A DNA stretch of 45,280 bases from Lactonifactor sp. BIOML-A5 (GCF_009677585.1 NZ_WKYV01000022.1:69503-114782); one strand, 5' to 3'; numbered from the stretch's first letter, positions 15,294-23,805 are shown. Notes: generated from the sequence alone by a model not told the origin. Numbers and translations are program-made.

Positions 15294-17009
15294 TCACCCC
15301 CTTACAATTATCTGTTTAAATTCACTTCGATATCTCCGGTACATTTCGTATAAAATTATCAGAGTCACTGCACCATCAATTCTCATTGGTGTAGACTGCT
15401 TTACACACAAACACTGCCCCAATCTATCAACCTGTATTGCTGCATTCTTTAAACACCATCGGTCAATAGGATTCTCATTATAATTTATTAATTGATGTTT
15501 TAAATCCTGCTCTACAAGTTTCATTGCGTTTGATAGAGTCTGTGCATTCTGGAGTATCAGCACTAGATCATCATTTTCCTTCATCCATCCATAATCATTC
15601 ATCCTTGTCAGCCATTCCTTGCTATATCTTTGGTCATATCCTGCTTTATACAATTTTATATCGTACTCCTCATAAAGATTATATTGGTAGTCAGCCACCA
15701 TGGATAAGTCAATATCATTTCCCTCACAGATTTTAAGCAGCCCGTTCTCTGCCCATTCCTCATATCTTGCACCAGCTTCTTTATCGTCAGAGTTATCCAG
15801 TTTATTTTCTGGTATCCAATACATAGAATGAATATATTTTTTTGGATCGTCCGGTTTCATCATTAATATTTTAAGGTTTGTCATATCTGTGGTTTCCGAC
15901 AAGTCTACAGCCCCCAGGCAAAAGCAGCCCTTGAAGTCTTCTAAATTATAACTGCTCACATACGTGTAATCCTGCATAGCAAGCCATGCCTGTGCATTGT
16001 TTTGTTTGATATTGAAATCTTTCGATAATACAAAGATTCTATCTCCTTTACTTTCTCTGGCAATATCAACCTGTTCCTCAAGATATTCCCACTTTTTGAC
16101 CATACCAAGTGTGGGATTAGACTTCATCCACAATTTATTTTGACGGTTTCCCAGCCATACCTCCTGCTCACTGTCCTGGGTATATAGCCATGGTAATAGC
16201 CGGCGCCCGGCCAGAGTATCATCTTCCCCACGAATTACTTTTCTTGCCTTTCGCAATTCCTCATCAAGATATCCATCTTCTACAAATCCCTCTGTTGTAA
16301 TGTTGATAAATTTTGGATTATCCTTTAAGGACTGTGACTGTTCTATAGATTTTCCAATGACATTATTCGTCATTTCGTGGGTTTCATCTACAATGGCAAA
16401 GTCAATATTACGCCCCTCTTTGTTTTTAGTACGATCTGATAGTTTAAAAATTTTACTATTCGTAACCTTATTCAGTATAAACCGCTGATTTCTCTTCGTA
16501 TCCAGGTCATCCGGATCTATCAACATTCGCATGGTGTCAATGGCATCGTAAACAATGGACGCCTGGGCATCATCATTACTGGATGCAACTAAATCTGCCC
16601 CTTCATTTCCTTCCATAAATTCTGAAAGAGCAATTCCAGAACATGTTTCAGACTTTGTGTTTTTTCGTGATATCAAGAGAATAATCTTTTTAAAGCGATC
16701 AAATGTTGTGTCAGACATTTTAAAGCTATACATTGTTTCAATAAATGCCTTCTGCCATAGCATTAGAATCATAGGCTTACCATAAAACGGTGACTTTGTT
16801 AATCTGATGCAGTTTTCCATAAAGTCCATTCTTACCATGGCATCATATGTATCATAAAAGAAATCGTCATTGCAAAAGTCTTCTTTCAAATTCTCCAGTT
16901 CCATCCATAATTCTTGTCCTACGATAATTTCCCCTGCCTCTGTTCTCCCATGGTATTCTAATAAGTATGAATTATCTGGCGTCCATATCTTTTTTTCCTT
17001 AATTAGCAT
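15294..17009 (-). CDS. Terminase large subunit, 571 aa
   Basis: The packaging motor ATPase and nuclease of the HK97/Terminase_1 type. The N-terminal ATPase shows a Walker A-like SRKNTKSE (about 114-121) and Walker B FAIVDETHE (about 204-212). The C-terminal RNase H-fold nuclease starts near GAVDLSETTDMTNL, whose Asp residues should bind metal. Size is normal. The start overlaps the 107-aa gene upstream by 11 bases. Portal follows at once, as usual. What is unusual is that TerS lies nearly 4 kb upstream, separated by tail-fibre-like genes. Confidence 0.95.
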   Translation of the reverse strand: MLIKEKKIWTPDNSYLLEYHGRTEAGEIIVGQELWMELENLKEDFCNDDFFYDTYDAMVRMDFMENCIRLTKSPFYGKPMILMLWQKAFIETMYSFKMSDTTFDRFKKIILLISRKNTKSETCSGIALSEFMEGNEGADLVASSNDDAQASIVYDAIDTMRMLIDPDDLDTKRNQRFILNKVTNSKIFKLSDRTKNKEGRNIDFAIVDETHEMTNNVIGKSIEQSQSLKDNPKFINITTEGFVEDGYLDEELRKARKVIRGEDDTLAGRRLLPWLYTQDSEQEVWLGNRQNKLWMKSNPTLGMVKKWEYLEEQVDIARESKGDRIFVLSKDFNIKQNNAQAWLAMQDYTYVSSYNLEDFKGCFCLGAVDLSETTDMTNLKILMMKPDDPKKYIHSMYWIPENKLDNSDDKEAGARYEEWAENGLLKICEGNDIDLSMVADYQYNLYEEYDIKLYKAGYDQRYSKEWLTRMNDYGWMKENDDLVLILQNAQTLSNAMKLVEQDLKHQLINYNENPIDRWCLKNAAIQVDRLGQCLCVKQSTPMRIDGAVTLIILYEMYRRYRSEFKQIIVRG

Positions 17010-17322
17010 TCCAACGCTCCGTCCGCTCTCTGTAGTATGTTCTCAGCGGCGAATCCTGACGTCCACCATCTCCTTCTACAGAAGCAGATAATATTTTATA
17101 TACATTTGTATACTGCTGCAGTAATTCTTTGTACTGCCTGGCAGCTGGGGTTATCTTCTGTTGGTATGGATTCTCAGGATTAAATTTAATAAAAGGCAGC
17201 CTCTTTAGTTTTTGAAGTTTATCATCTAAAAAAAGGAATTCATCAACCAGGGTTTCTATAAGCTCCTTTTTTCCATTGCAGATATAATTTATTAATTCCT
17301 CTTTTTTATCCATTTTTTGCAT
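16999..17322 (-). CDS. P27-terminase-small-subunit-like protein, 107 aa
   Basis: A helical, charged protein that overlaps the TerL start. The segment RLPFIKFNPENPYQQKITP then AARQYKELLQQYTNVYKIL, and the ending DSPLRTYYRERTERW, recall small proteins placed before TerL in Firmicutes phages and sometimes labelled P27-like terminase small subunits. A second and more typical TerS is present at 20847-21182. Whether this one binds DNA or only helps packaging cannot be told from sequence. Weak but acceptable ribosome site (GGTGAAAG). Confidence 0.6.
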   Translation of the reverse strand: MQKMDKKEELINYICNGKKELIETLVDEFLFLDDKLQKLKRLPFIKFNPENPYQQKITPAARQYKELLQQYTNVYKILSASVEGDGGRQDSPLRTYYRERTERWNAN

Positions 17323-17332
17323 CTGCTTTCAC

Positions 17333-17734
17333 CTACTTCCAAGTACCTATGCAGATTCCCCGGAATATTAATTTTTGGGTTGCTGTTTGTTTTGTTGCCC
17401 CAATAGGATATATAGTTCCACTCCAATTCGAGACGCTTCCCGGATTCCATAAAAGCCAGTAGGCACCTCCATCATCTACTGTTAAATTTCTGTATATGAT
17501 GTTTTTAAATGTTATTGGAAGCGCACCAAGTGCTGCACCGCAGTTACCATACCATAAGTTTCCCCATGCCGTAGGTGTGGTAAAGCTTACACTTTGCCAT
17601 TTAACCGCAATGGCCCATCCATTGGAAAATTTAAGGCAGTATCCGCCGTTTGCAGATACCACCTCTATAGAAAGTACTTTCGCTAATATTCTAGTCCATA
17701 ATCTTTGCAGACCGTTTTCATCTAAAAGAGCCAT
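17333..17734 (-). CDS. Tail-fibre-like protein with shared N-terminal module, 133 aa
   Basis: It begins MALLDENGLQRLWTRILAKV, almost the same first nine residues as the longer fibre-like protein upstream (MALLDENGLLYVWSKIK), so the two probably share a docking module. The remainder is glycine/tryptophan/aromatic-rich beta structure without known motifs, as in the globular heads of phage fibres. A strong GGAGGG ribosome site precedes it. It lies between the larger fibre gene and TerL. Host contact is inferred. Confidence 0.65.
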   Translation of the reverse strand: MALLDENGLQRLWTRILAKVLSIEVVSANGGYCLKFSNGWAIAVKWQSVSFTTPTAWGNLWYGNCGAALGALPITFKNIIYRNLTVDDGGAYWLLWNPGSVSNWSGTIYPIGATKQTATQKLIFRGICIGTWK

Positions 17735-17746
17735 CTAGCACCCTCC

Positions 17747-19009
17747 TTATACACATATTGCATCTATCTGCGCATTTGTAATAGTTGTGAAAGAGAATAT
17801 TTCTCCCAAAGGATCCCATGCTGTACCATTCCAGGCCACATTCATTCCCGCACCACCATATTCACCTGCTGATTCAATATTATATACATCACCTGTTTTC
17901 TGACCTGTGGTTGGCAGCTTTGAAGCGTCTGTTACAGATCCCTTATATTTATACATACCTGTAATGTCAGACTTTAGCGCATAGGTACTTGCTGCTCCAA
18001 AGGCGTCTAACTTTTGTTTATCAGTACTAGACATATACCCATTACCGCCACTTGTAGCTTCTTTAATTTCAAAACAAAGTTGATTATCTGCGTTAATCCA
18101 AACATAAAGAGGGTCTTCATACCAGAGATTTAGAATTCCTTCTTTTCCATCTGAATACAGGGAGCCACTTCGGTAAACAGAGACAGCTGTATACGCAAAC
18201 TGATTTTCTTCCGCTCCCGCCTCAACGCCATCTAACTTAGTTTTATCTTCCTTCGACATCAGTCCATTTGCCGTTGTAGTTGCAACATTATAAGTAGTGT
18301 TTGGCGGCACTACCCATGTCCCGTCCCCCCTTAGATAGCTTGTTTGCTTTCCCGCGGCTGGTGCCGGTACTAAGCCATGCTTTCCTGCAGCACTTGCTGT
18401 AGCGCCTGTCATGTCAGCATATGTAGTATCCTTTGGAGTTCCCCATGATAATGTCCCAGCAGTGGCCCCCGCCATAAGAAACTTTCCATTGTTTGTTGTT
18501 CCAGTAGCTGGTACATGTTTATTTCCGTCCCCAGTAGGATGCACATAGTTATTTGCATTGGCGGCTATCCCGTCCAGTTTTGATTTATATGCATCAGTGA
18601 AATCATTAGCCGTTAACTCCTTACCCGACACCTTATCCACCTTACCATCCAATGCTGTCTGCTGTGCTGTTGACACTGGTTTGTTTGCATCGGATGTATT
18701 ATCCACATTACTTAGTCCTACATCACTTTTAGCTAATGTGGACCAGGCTGCGCTTCCAGCTGTGGCACCAGCTTTCAGTATCTTACCACTACTAGTCGTT
18801 CCTGTTGCCGGAACATGTTGATTACCGTCTCCTGTCGGATGTACGTAGTTATTGGCATTAGCTGCAATGCCTGCAAGCTTATTTTTTTCTGCTGTTGTAT
18901 AATCGTTTGTAGATAAACCTTTTCCTGAAACCTTATCAACTTTTCCGCTTACCAATGTTTTTATTTTACTCCAAACGTACAATAAACCATTTTCATCTAA
19001 TAATGCCAT
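17747..19009 (-). CDS. Phage tail fibre-like repeat protein, 420 aa
   Basis: The N-terminal MALLDENGLLYVWSKIKTLV module is common in fibre or appendage proteins of Clostridia phages. Two long similar blocks follow, each containing KVDKVSGK, AGIAANANNYVHPTGDGN and PATGTT, then KAGATAG or MAGATAG (roughly residues 25-80 and 125-190), then threonine- and alanine-rich spacer and a C-terminal carbohydrate-binding-like beta part. I chose the ATG at 19009, since GGGAG lies 7-8 bases before it. Its place before TerL and not after the tail genes is unusual. Confidence 0.75.
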   Translation of the reverse strand: MALLDENGLLYVWSKIKTLVSGKVDKVSGKGLSTNDYTTAEKNKLAGIAANANNYVHPTGDGNQHVPATGTTSSGKILKAGATAGSAAWSTLAKSDVGLSNVDNTSDANKPVSTAQQTALDGKVDKVSGKELTANDFTDAYKSKLDGIAANANNYVHPTGDGNKHVPATGTTNNGKFLMAGATAGTLSWGTPKDTTYADMTGATASAAGKHGLVPAPAAGKQTSYLRGDGTWVVPPNTTYNVATTTANGLMSKEDKTKLDGVEAGAEENQFAYTAVSVYRSGSLYSDGKEGILNLWYEDPLYVWINADNQLCFEIKEATSGGNGYMSSTDKQKLDAFGAASTYALKSDITGMYKYKGSVTDASKLPTTGQKTGDVYNIESAGEYGGAGMNVAWNGTAWDPLGEIFSFTTITNAQIDAICV

Positions 19010-19021
19010 AATCATTCTCCC

Positions 19022-19537
19022 TTATTTTAATAAATTTTCTATTTGCAAGTTAGTAAGTATCTCTATTTCTTCCCCGGACAATATCCCTGATGTCGTGACA
19101 TCTAATCCTTTCCCTACAATAACGGCTCCGATCTTGCTTCTCGTCGCAATAGGTAAATCAGAGTAATTATTATTAACTGCGCTATAAATAATAAAATCTG
19201 TGGAGCTGCCTGGTCTAACTAATATGTTACTCTTTATATTTATAGCTTCTGTAATAAACGAGAATTCATATTCTATATTTGGAACAATATCGATAACCTC
19301 TAAATGAAAGTTTTTGTGCTGCTGTATCCAATCCTTCGGTATTTCTATATCCCTTTTCTGGTTTTCTTCAGCTGCTGCTAAATTTAAACTATCGGAACCA
19401 TCCACTAAAGAAAATGTCGGTGAATTAAAGTTGTCAAAAAGAATTTGTAATATAACTATATTGTCTTCATCAGCAATTTTCTCAATATACTCACAGCTCC
19501 CTCCGTTGTTAAGATTTATAATTACAAAGTTCTTCAC
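19022..19537 (-). CDS. Putative tail appendage protein, 171 aa
   Basis: I do not recognise this protein. It starts at a GTG with an AGGTGA ribosome site (MKNFVIINLNNGGSCEYI). It looks all-beta with little charge and ends in a short helix (EEIEILTNLQIENLLK). The pattern SFITEAINIKSNILVRPG and a late GKGLDVTTSGILSG, similar to phrases in fibre proteins, suggest a structural role. It stands in a row with fibre-like genes on the same strand, 12 bases before the next. Confidence 0.5.
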   Translation of the reverse strand: MKNFVIINLNNGGSCEYIEKIADEDNIVILQILFDNFNSPTFSLVDGSDSLNLAAAEENQKRDIEIPKDWIQQHKNFHLEVIDIVPNIEYEFSFITEAINIKSNILVRPGSSTDFIIYSAVNNNYSDLPIATRSKIGAVIVGKGLDVTTSGILSGEEIEILTNLQIENLLK

Positions 19538-19567
19538 CCCAATTCACCTCTCTCTTAATACTTCATC

Positions 19568-20044
19568 CTAAATATTTAGTTTTCTCTTCAACTCTTTTAT
19601 GTCTTTTTCATATTGCTCCATGGTAACAACTTTGACTCGTGTTTTATCCTCAAATAAACCAAACGCGTAATATCTCATATAGCTTTCTATTAAAAGTTCC
19701 GTACTGTCCTTCATAATTAATTCCATCCACTCATCATATGTTTTTCCATTTTCATTAAATGCAAATGAAATAAAAATAGCTTCTGAATCGTATATTTCAT
19801 AAATTCCATTTTTCCCTGTAATCTCTTCACTTACAACTCTGCTTATCTGCATCCCTTGTTTAAATGTTACTACAACAATATTTACAGGTGCAAAGCTACA
19901 TTGTATATAAGGTCCATATGCTACCCTTATTGGCTGTTTAAGTCTAGCGCCTATTACCTTTCCATTTATAGTATCTTCCACTTTATTTCCAATAGGGTCA
20001 AAATAACCTGGTTCCCATAAATCCTGAATTTTTAAACTTTCCAT
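19568..20044 (-). CDS. Unknown late protein, 158 aa
   Basis: I cannot name this family. The product is mixed alpha/beta, begins MESLKIQDLWEPGYFDPIGN, contains an aromatic-rich helix region (YDEWMELIMKDSTELLIESY) and ends in a lysine-rich helix. A GGGAGGG ribosome site lies upstream. It heads the block of fibre-like genes, so a tail-appendage or assembly role is plausible. No signal peptide or membrane segment is seen. Confidence 0.5.
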   Translation of the reverse strand: MESLKIQDLWEPGYFDPIGNKVEDTINGKVIGARLKQPIRVAYGPYIQCSFAPVNIVVVTFKQGMQISRVVSEEITGKNGIYEIYDSEAIFISFAFNENGKTYDEWMELIMKDSTELLIESYMRYYAFGLFEDKTRVKVVTMEQYEKDIKELKRKLNI

Positions 20045-20148
20045 GTTTTACGTTCCCTCCCAAAATTCTAAACTTAAAAATCTCATTTTTCCATTTTCCG
20101 CGAAAGAAACAACCTCCCTGACAGTCCCCCAAAAATTTATTTTTAATT

Positions 20149-20838
20149 TCATGTGGGGGGAGTATATTTATTCCACCAGTCAGTAATATAGTTCTCCCAC
20201 TCCTTTATGTTTCTTCCATCTGTACTGCAATGCAATCTATCTAAGCAGGTCTGCATATCAGTATCAATAAATATATCTTGGGCCGACAGCAAACTAACCA
20301 GCCTCTCTCTCTCCATCTGAAGCGGATATCCACCAATTATATATGCATTATTCCATTTTCCTCTACGGTACTGTACCATTTGTAATAGTTCATCTCTTAA
20401 ACCAAACACAACACTTTTAAGTTTATTAGGTTTAACATACTTGGGTTGTCCTGACACACATTGCCATATACTATCCATATCCACGATTAAGTCGCCTGGA
20501 GCAATGTTCTGCTGCACCCACGATGTTTTACCACTAAGAGGACTGCCCCAAACTATATACACCTGTCGCATCTGATACCCTAACTTATTGTGTATCTTAT
20601 TATGGCATCTATGGTGTACCAGTTGTATGTGCTCAGGATTCAGGCTTACATAAACATCATTAACATTATCATCTGTCAATGGAATCCTGTGGTGTCCAAT
20701 ACAATCATACTTTGCGGTAATCGGCCTGCCGCAGTATTCACAGATTAATTGTCCCTTATCATTAAGACGCTCCATCTTAATAATCTGTAGTAGTCCTTCC
20801 CACTCATTTGATTTATAGAATGTATGCAACGTAAACAT
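20149..20838 (-). CDS. HNH endonuclease fused to a P-loop kinase-like domain, 229 aa
   Basis: The first 85 residues form an HNH nuclease: CEYCGRPI (zinc Cys33 and Cys36), DCIGHHRIPL (catalytic His), HIQLVHHRCHNKIH. After residue 90 follows a P-loop with Walker A WGSPLSGKT (about 97-105), DLIVDMDSIW as a likely Walker B or acceptor site, and a lid-like C-terminal part, recalling zeta-toxin or polynucleotide-kinase-type folds. HNH proteins beside terminase are known to help packaging in HK97-like phages. What the kinase-like half does is unknown. I chose the ATG at 20838 after TAGGAG. It follows TerS directly. Confidence 0.85.
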   Translation of the reverse strand: MFTLHTFYKSNEWEGLLQIIKMERLNDKGQLICEYCGRPITAKYDCIGHHRIPLTDDNVNDVYVSLNPEHIQLVHHRCHNKIHNKLGYQMRQVYIVWGSPLSGKTSWVQQNIAPGDLIVDMDSIWQCVSGQPKYVKPNKLKSVVFGLRDELLQMVQYRRGKWNNAYIIGGYPLQMERERLVSLLSAQDIFIDTDMQTCLDRLHCSTDGRNIKEWENYITDWWNKYTPPT

Positions 20839-20846
20839 ATTTTCTC

Positions 20847-21182
20847 CTACCACTCCGAAATAAAAGCACCTTTACTCTTTGCCAGGAGTTCAGATGCTCT
20901 TAATCTATCTTTTGTCTTCTCTCTTTTATCTTTTATTACATTACTCCAATATTCCTGGATATCCTGTATATCCATAATGTCACGTGCATTGTCAATATTT
21001 TCATTCAAATATTGAATGTATTCCTGTACCTCTTTTCGTGCCACTACTTTATAGGCATTTCCCCTGGCATATTTAGGACTGTATCCTGCTGCAATCAGCG
21101 ATTTTTCAGCGTTTCCTGCACACTTTCCAATATAATTAATTGCCACTAATTTTAGCTGAGGTTTGATTTTGGGTTCCTGCAT
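20847..21182 (-). CDS. Terminase small subunit (Terminase_2-like), 111 aa
   Basis: This is the DNA-recognition part of the packaging machine. The pattern AAGYSPKYARGNAYKVVARKEVQEYI, here split by key residues GYSPK and GNAYK, is the usual TerS helix-turn-helix, and the C-terminal helices (QEYWSNVIKDKREKTKDRL) serve oligomerisation. It lies 4 bases after the endolysin stop and 8 bases before the HNH/P-loop gene. It is separated from TerL by almost 4 kb of fibre-like genes, which is unusual. Confidence 0.88.
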   Translation of the reverse strand: MQEPKIKPQLKLVAINYIGKCAGNAEKSLIAAGYSPKYARGNAYKVVARKEVQEYIQYLNENIDNARDIMDIQDIQEYWSNVIKDKREKTKDRLRASELLAKSKGAFISEW

Positions 21183-21186
21183 GTAA

Positions 21187-22305
21187 TCACATCCCTAGCA
21201 GTTTCCTCCAGGTATTTTTCCCCTTTGTAATAATACCGTCCGGCTCTATTCCTACCTCTTTGCTTTGAAATTGATTTGTAGCATTAAGGAATTTACAGCC
21301 AGCAATACCATCAATATCTCCACAATCATAGCCTTCTTTATTATATTTTTCCTGGATTAGCCGCACAATTTTATGTCTATTATTTTCATTTACAGAAACA
21401 GTAATTGTCTTTGATAAAGTCTCTTGGCCTGCTATACCGTCTCTGCCTGCACCTATAATAATCTGCACACGGTATATCCATTCCTGCAAGATTGTGTTGT
21501 CGCACTGTTCTCCCCAGATTCCATCAACCGAAATCCCATAGAATTCCTGTGCTTTCATCAGGGCCTGCTTAGTTCTGGAGCCGAATACACAATCAGCCTT
21601 TAGTTCTTTTCCTTCGTCATCAGTCCAGCCTTGAGATTTCAAAGTGTTTTGAATCTGCCTAACAGGTTCCCCGGAATCTCCTGCCTGTATGGTAGTTCTT
21701 TCAGGCTTTACAGTGCTTCCTGTATAATCCTTGTAGCAGTAATTCATGTCCACCTTTCCGCTGATACCAGGGACAGAACCAGAGCTGGTATATTGCCACA
21801 TGGCCATGTCACTGCGTCCTGGAGTCGCATTATACCGGGCAAACCACAAGTCATATGGCACAGACTCAAACATATTTCTGGTATAATCCAGGTTGGCATA
21901 GTTCATGCCCTTATAACCCAAGCGTTGTACCTCTTCGCAGAATGCTACTGCCATCTTGGTTGCCAGTGTCTTGCCGATGGTTACTCCATGTTTCCTGGCG
22001 TAGCTAATGGAGTCATACTCTAAGTCGTAGCACACCGGATACTGTATCTCATACTGGTCTATGGCCGCTACACAATATCTGGCCTCCTGGCGGGCCATTT
22101 CCACCGTGTATGCGTACGAAAACCAGTACACTCCAAAGGGGATACCATTCACCCGGCATCCATTCGCATTATTGTGAAACTGCTTATCAACATTATTTTT
22201 TCCATACCCAGCCCGGAGCATGGCGAACTGTATCCCGGCGTTTTTGACTTTTTTCCAGTTGATCTTGCCCTGGTGGTAACTTACATCTACTCCTTTTAAT
22301 GTCAT
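21187..22305 (-). CDS. Endolysin, GH25 muramidase with cell-wall binding repeats, 372 aa
   Basis: The N-terminal glycosyl hydrolase 25 domain (about 1-190) has GVDVSYHQG, LRAGYGK, PFGVYWFSYA and VCYDLEYDS, with the acidic residues that cut peptidoglycan between MurNAc and GlcNAc. Two peptidoglycan-binding-like modules follow: one near 205-270 (GDSGEPVRQIQNTL then VFGSRTKQALMKAQ) and a more degenerate one near 305-370. There is no signal peptide, so it needs the holin. Its ATG overlaps the stop of the 58-aa gene upstream (ATGA). Confidence 0.93.
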   Translation of the reverse strand: MTLKGVDVSYHQGKINWKKVKNAGIQFAMLRAGYGKNNVDKQFHNNANGCRVNGIPFGVYWFSYAYTVEMARQEARYCVAAIDQYEIQYPVCYDLEYDSISYARKHGVTIGKTLATKMAVAFCEEVQRLGYKGMNYANLDYTRNMFESVPYDLWFARYNATPGRSDMAMWQYTSSGSVPGISGKVDMNYCYKDYTGSTVKPERTTIQAGDSGEPVRQIQNTLKSQGWTDDEGKELKADCVFGSRTKQALMKAQEFYGISVDGIWGEQCDNTILQEWIYRVQIIIGAGRDGIAGQETLSKTITVSVNENNRHKIVRLIQEKYNKEGYDCGDIDGIAGCKFLNATNQFQSKEVGIEPDGIITKGKNTWRKLLGM

Positions 22306-22478
22306 TCCACGTATCCCCCTTTCCGCAGCTCTTCCCGTCGTTCTTTGATTTCGTTGGAATATTCATCTCTGTACTTTTTGGCCTCACCTGTTGTTATATC
22401 ATACAGGGCTGCGATTTCTTCGTCCGTACACCCGTAAGCAAAACTTTTTATCATTTCATAACTCATTTCATCCATCAT
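22302..22478 (-). CDS. Small lysis-operon protein, 58 aa
   Basis: The ATG at 22476-22478 follows GGAGG, which is itself formed by the last codons of the upstream gene. The stop overlaps the endolysin start. The product is short, helical and charged (MMDEMSYEMIKSFAYGCTDE, then a T-T-G-E-A-K-K-Y turn and a K/R/E-rich end) and could be a small helix-turn-helix-like protein. I do not recognise a family. The two-sided overlap with real genes strongly supports that it is translated. Confidence 0.75.
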   Translation of the reverse strand: MMDEMSYEMIKSFAYGCTDEEIAALYDITTGEAKKYRDEYSNEIKERREELRKGGYVE

Positions 22479-22479
22479 T

Positions 22480-22809
22480 CTACCTCCTGCTTATTTGTAG
22501 CTCCTGAATATCTTCCCACATATGTTCTATCATCCCATTTCCTCCCAATGCTTTGTATGCTTTATATGCCAGTTCGAAATTTTCATAGGCATAACTTGGT
22601 ATTCCATCAAGTTCCATATACTTTGAGTGATACTCAATGAGTTGAATCCTTAAAAGGCACACTAAACCGTTCTGAATAGCGGCCTCTTTCTTTATATTTT
22701 CTTCTTTTCTTCCTTCCCTTAATCTTTTGTTGTCCTTCAGCAGACTTTGTATAATAAACACCATCACTCCTGCGACAACGGAAACAATTACGCTTATTAC
22801 ATAACCCAT
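22480..22809 (-). CDS. Single-helix membrane protein of the lysis operon, 109 aa
   Basis: A membrane helix fills residues 3-24 (VISVIVSVVAGVMVFIIQSL), followed by a strongly charged coiled part (KDNKRLREGRKEENIKKEAA) and a helical C-terminal domain containing YHSKYMELDGIPSYAYENFE. Proteins of this layout sit between holin and endolysin in many Clostridia phages and may be a second holin or a lysis helper. It lies 12 bases after the holin gene and runs into the 58-aa gene. Confidence 0.7.
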   Translation of the reverse strand: MGYVISVIVSVVAGVMVFIIQSLLKDNKRLREGRKEENIKKEAAIQNGLVCLLRIQLIEYHSKYMELDGIPSYAYENFELAYKAYKALGGNGMIEHMWEDIQELQISRR

Positions 22810-22821
22810 CTGAGAATCCCC

Positions 22822-23058
22822 TTATTTTTTTGTTAACCTTAATGCTTCATCTGCAGCAATGGCACTTTTAGTAAAACTATTGTTCTTCCACCATGCAATT
22901 AATGATGTCACAATAGTAATAATTGTACTAATTAATAAGTTAACCTGTTCTTCACTTACAGGGATTGGGCTTTTACCATAAATAGCTAAAATCTGATTTA
23001 TTAACGCAAGACCTAAAACTATTGTCCTTGCAATTGTGCCTGCACTTATTTTCTGCAT
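22822..23058 (-). CDS. Phage holin, phi LC3-like, 78 aa
   Basis: The start MQKISAGTIARTIVLGLALINQ and the later NLLISTIITIVTSLIAWWKNNSFT are characteristic of the phi LC3 holin family: two membrane helices joined by a short loop with PIPVSEEQ, and a charged C-terminus (DEALRLTKK). It should open the membrane for the endolysin. I chose the ATG at 23058 after GGAGGG; the frame extends 21 bases upstream without a ribosome site. It is the first gene of the late operon. Confidence 0.88.
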   Translation of the reverse strand: MQKISAGTIARTIVLGLALINQILAIYGKSPIPVSEEQVNLLISTIITIVTSLIAWWKNNSFTKSAIAADEALRLTKK

Positions 23059-23080
23059 ATATACCCTCCTTTTTTGCACG

Positions 23081-23112
23081 AAAAAGGCACACAGATTTTT
23101 TCTATGCGCCTT
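23081..23112 (-). terminator. Hairpin ahead of the late operon
   Basis: AAGGCGCATAG (23102-23112) and CTGTGTGCCTT (23084-23094) pair with a few G-U pairs, and on the minus strand the stem is followed by a T-run (23081-23085). It lies between the ArpU-like gene and the holin. It may stop early transcripts, or be an attenuator that late transcription must pass. Confidence 0.6.
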
Positions 23113-23155
23113 ATCATAAATTAACTTATATTGATTTTACTATATAAATACTGTG

Positions 23156-23176
23156 CCGAAAAGTACACCATTTCGG
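23156..23176. repeat. Inverted repeat before the late operon
   Basis: CCGAAA (23156-23161) and TTTCGG (23171-23176) are perfect inverted copies across 9 bases. They lie between the late regulator gene's end (23190) and a T/A-rich stretch that could hold the late promoter. This may be the regulator's binding site or a weak hairpin. Confidence 0.35.
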
Positions 23177-23189
23177 ACAATAATCGGCA

Positions 23190-23747
23190 TTATCTAAAAA
23201 GGCTGGTGATCACTTCATCACTAAACAGTTGTATACTTAAAGTATTAATTAATCTGTTTCTGTGCCGTCGTATGGTTTTTTCATCACACTCTAACAGTTC
23301 GGCGCATTTTACATTGCTGTATCCCATAAAGTACTTTAAACTAATAATCTCTATCCACGGATCATCACGAATGGTATCTATTGCAGTATCTACAGTATTA
23401 ATAAACTTTTTTGTTGTTTCATTCTCCTGTGATAATTCTTTGATTTTTTCTTCTTTCTTTTCATCATCATCTTTGATGTATCCATTTGCTCTTCCAAAAG
23501 AAGTAATAGATTTAGATTTCTGTTTTACACCATATATTTCGGTATCTATAATATCCTTTTCCCGTGATGCTATTACCTTAAGAAATTCATTATACTTATA
23601 TAACACCCATTCCGTTTTTTGGAAAGGTGTTCTTGTATCATCTTTCATAAGCCCGGTACGCCTCAATTTAAAAATGAAGTTATCCATCTGATCATCAACG
23701 ATGTCCCGTATATCCTTTTCTGTCGCACCCTTTAATATTAAGTCCAT
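23190..23747 (-). CDS. ArpU-like late transcription regulator, 185 aa
   Basis: The C-terminal 60 residues read as a sigma-70 region 4-type helix-turn-helix: SLKYFMGYSNVKCAELLECD followed by EKTIRRHRNRLINTL. The middle (about 95-130) is a charged helix. Phage ArpU/RinA-type proteins with this ending sit at the border of early and late genes and activate the late operon. Here it lies directly upstream of the holin-to-tail operon, which fits that task. Ribosome site AAGGAG precedes the ATG. Confidence 0.8.
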   Translation of the reverse strand: MDLILKGATEKDIRDIVDDQMDNFIFKLRRTGLMKDDTRTPFQKTEWVLYKYNEFLKVIASREKDIIDTEIYGVKQKSKSITSFGRANGYIKDDDEKKEEKIKELSQENETTKKFINTVDTAIDTIRDDPWIEIISLKYFMGYSNVKCAELLECDEKTIRRHRNRLINTLSIQLFSDEVITSLFR

Positions 23748-23805
23748 TCATTCAACTCCTTACATATCATCTACTACTTATTCTTTATATTCCATGTTTA
23801 CTCCT

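Noticed and set aside
18540..18900. Near-identical DNA blocks about 300 bases apart
   Set aside because: Coding duplication within the fibre-like protein, not an insertion element.
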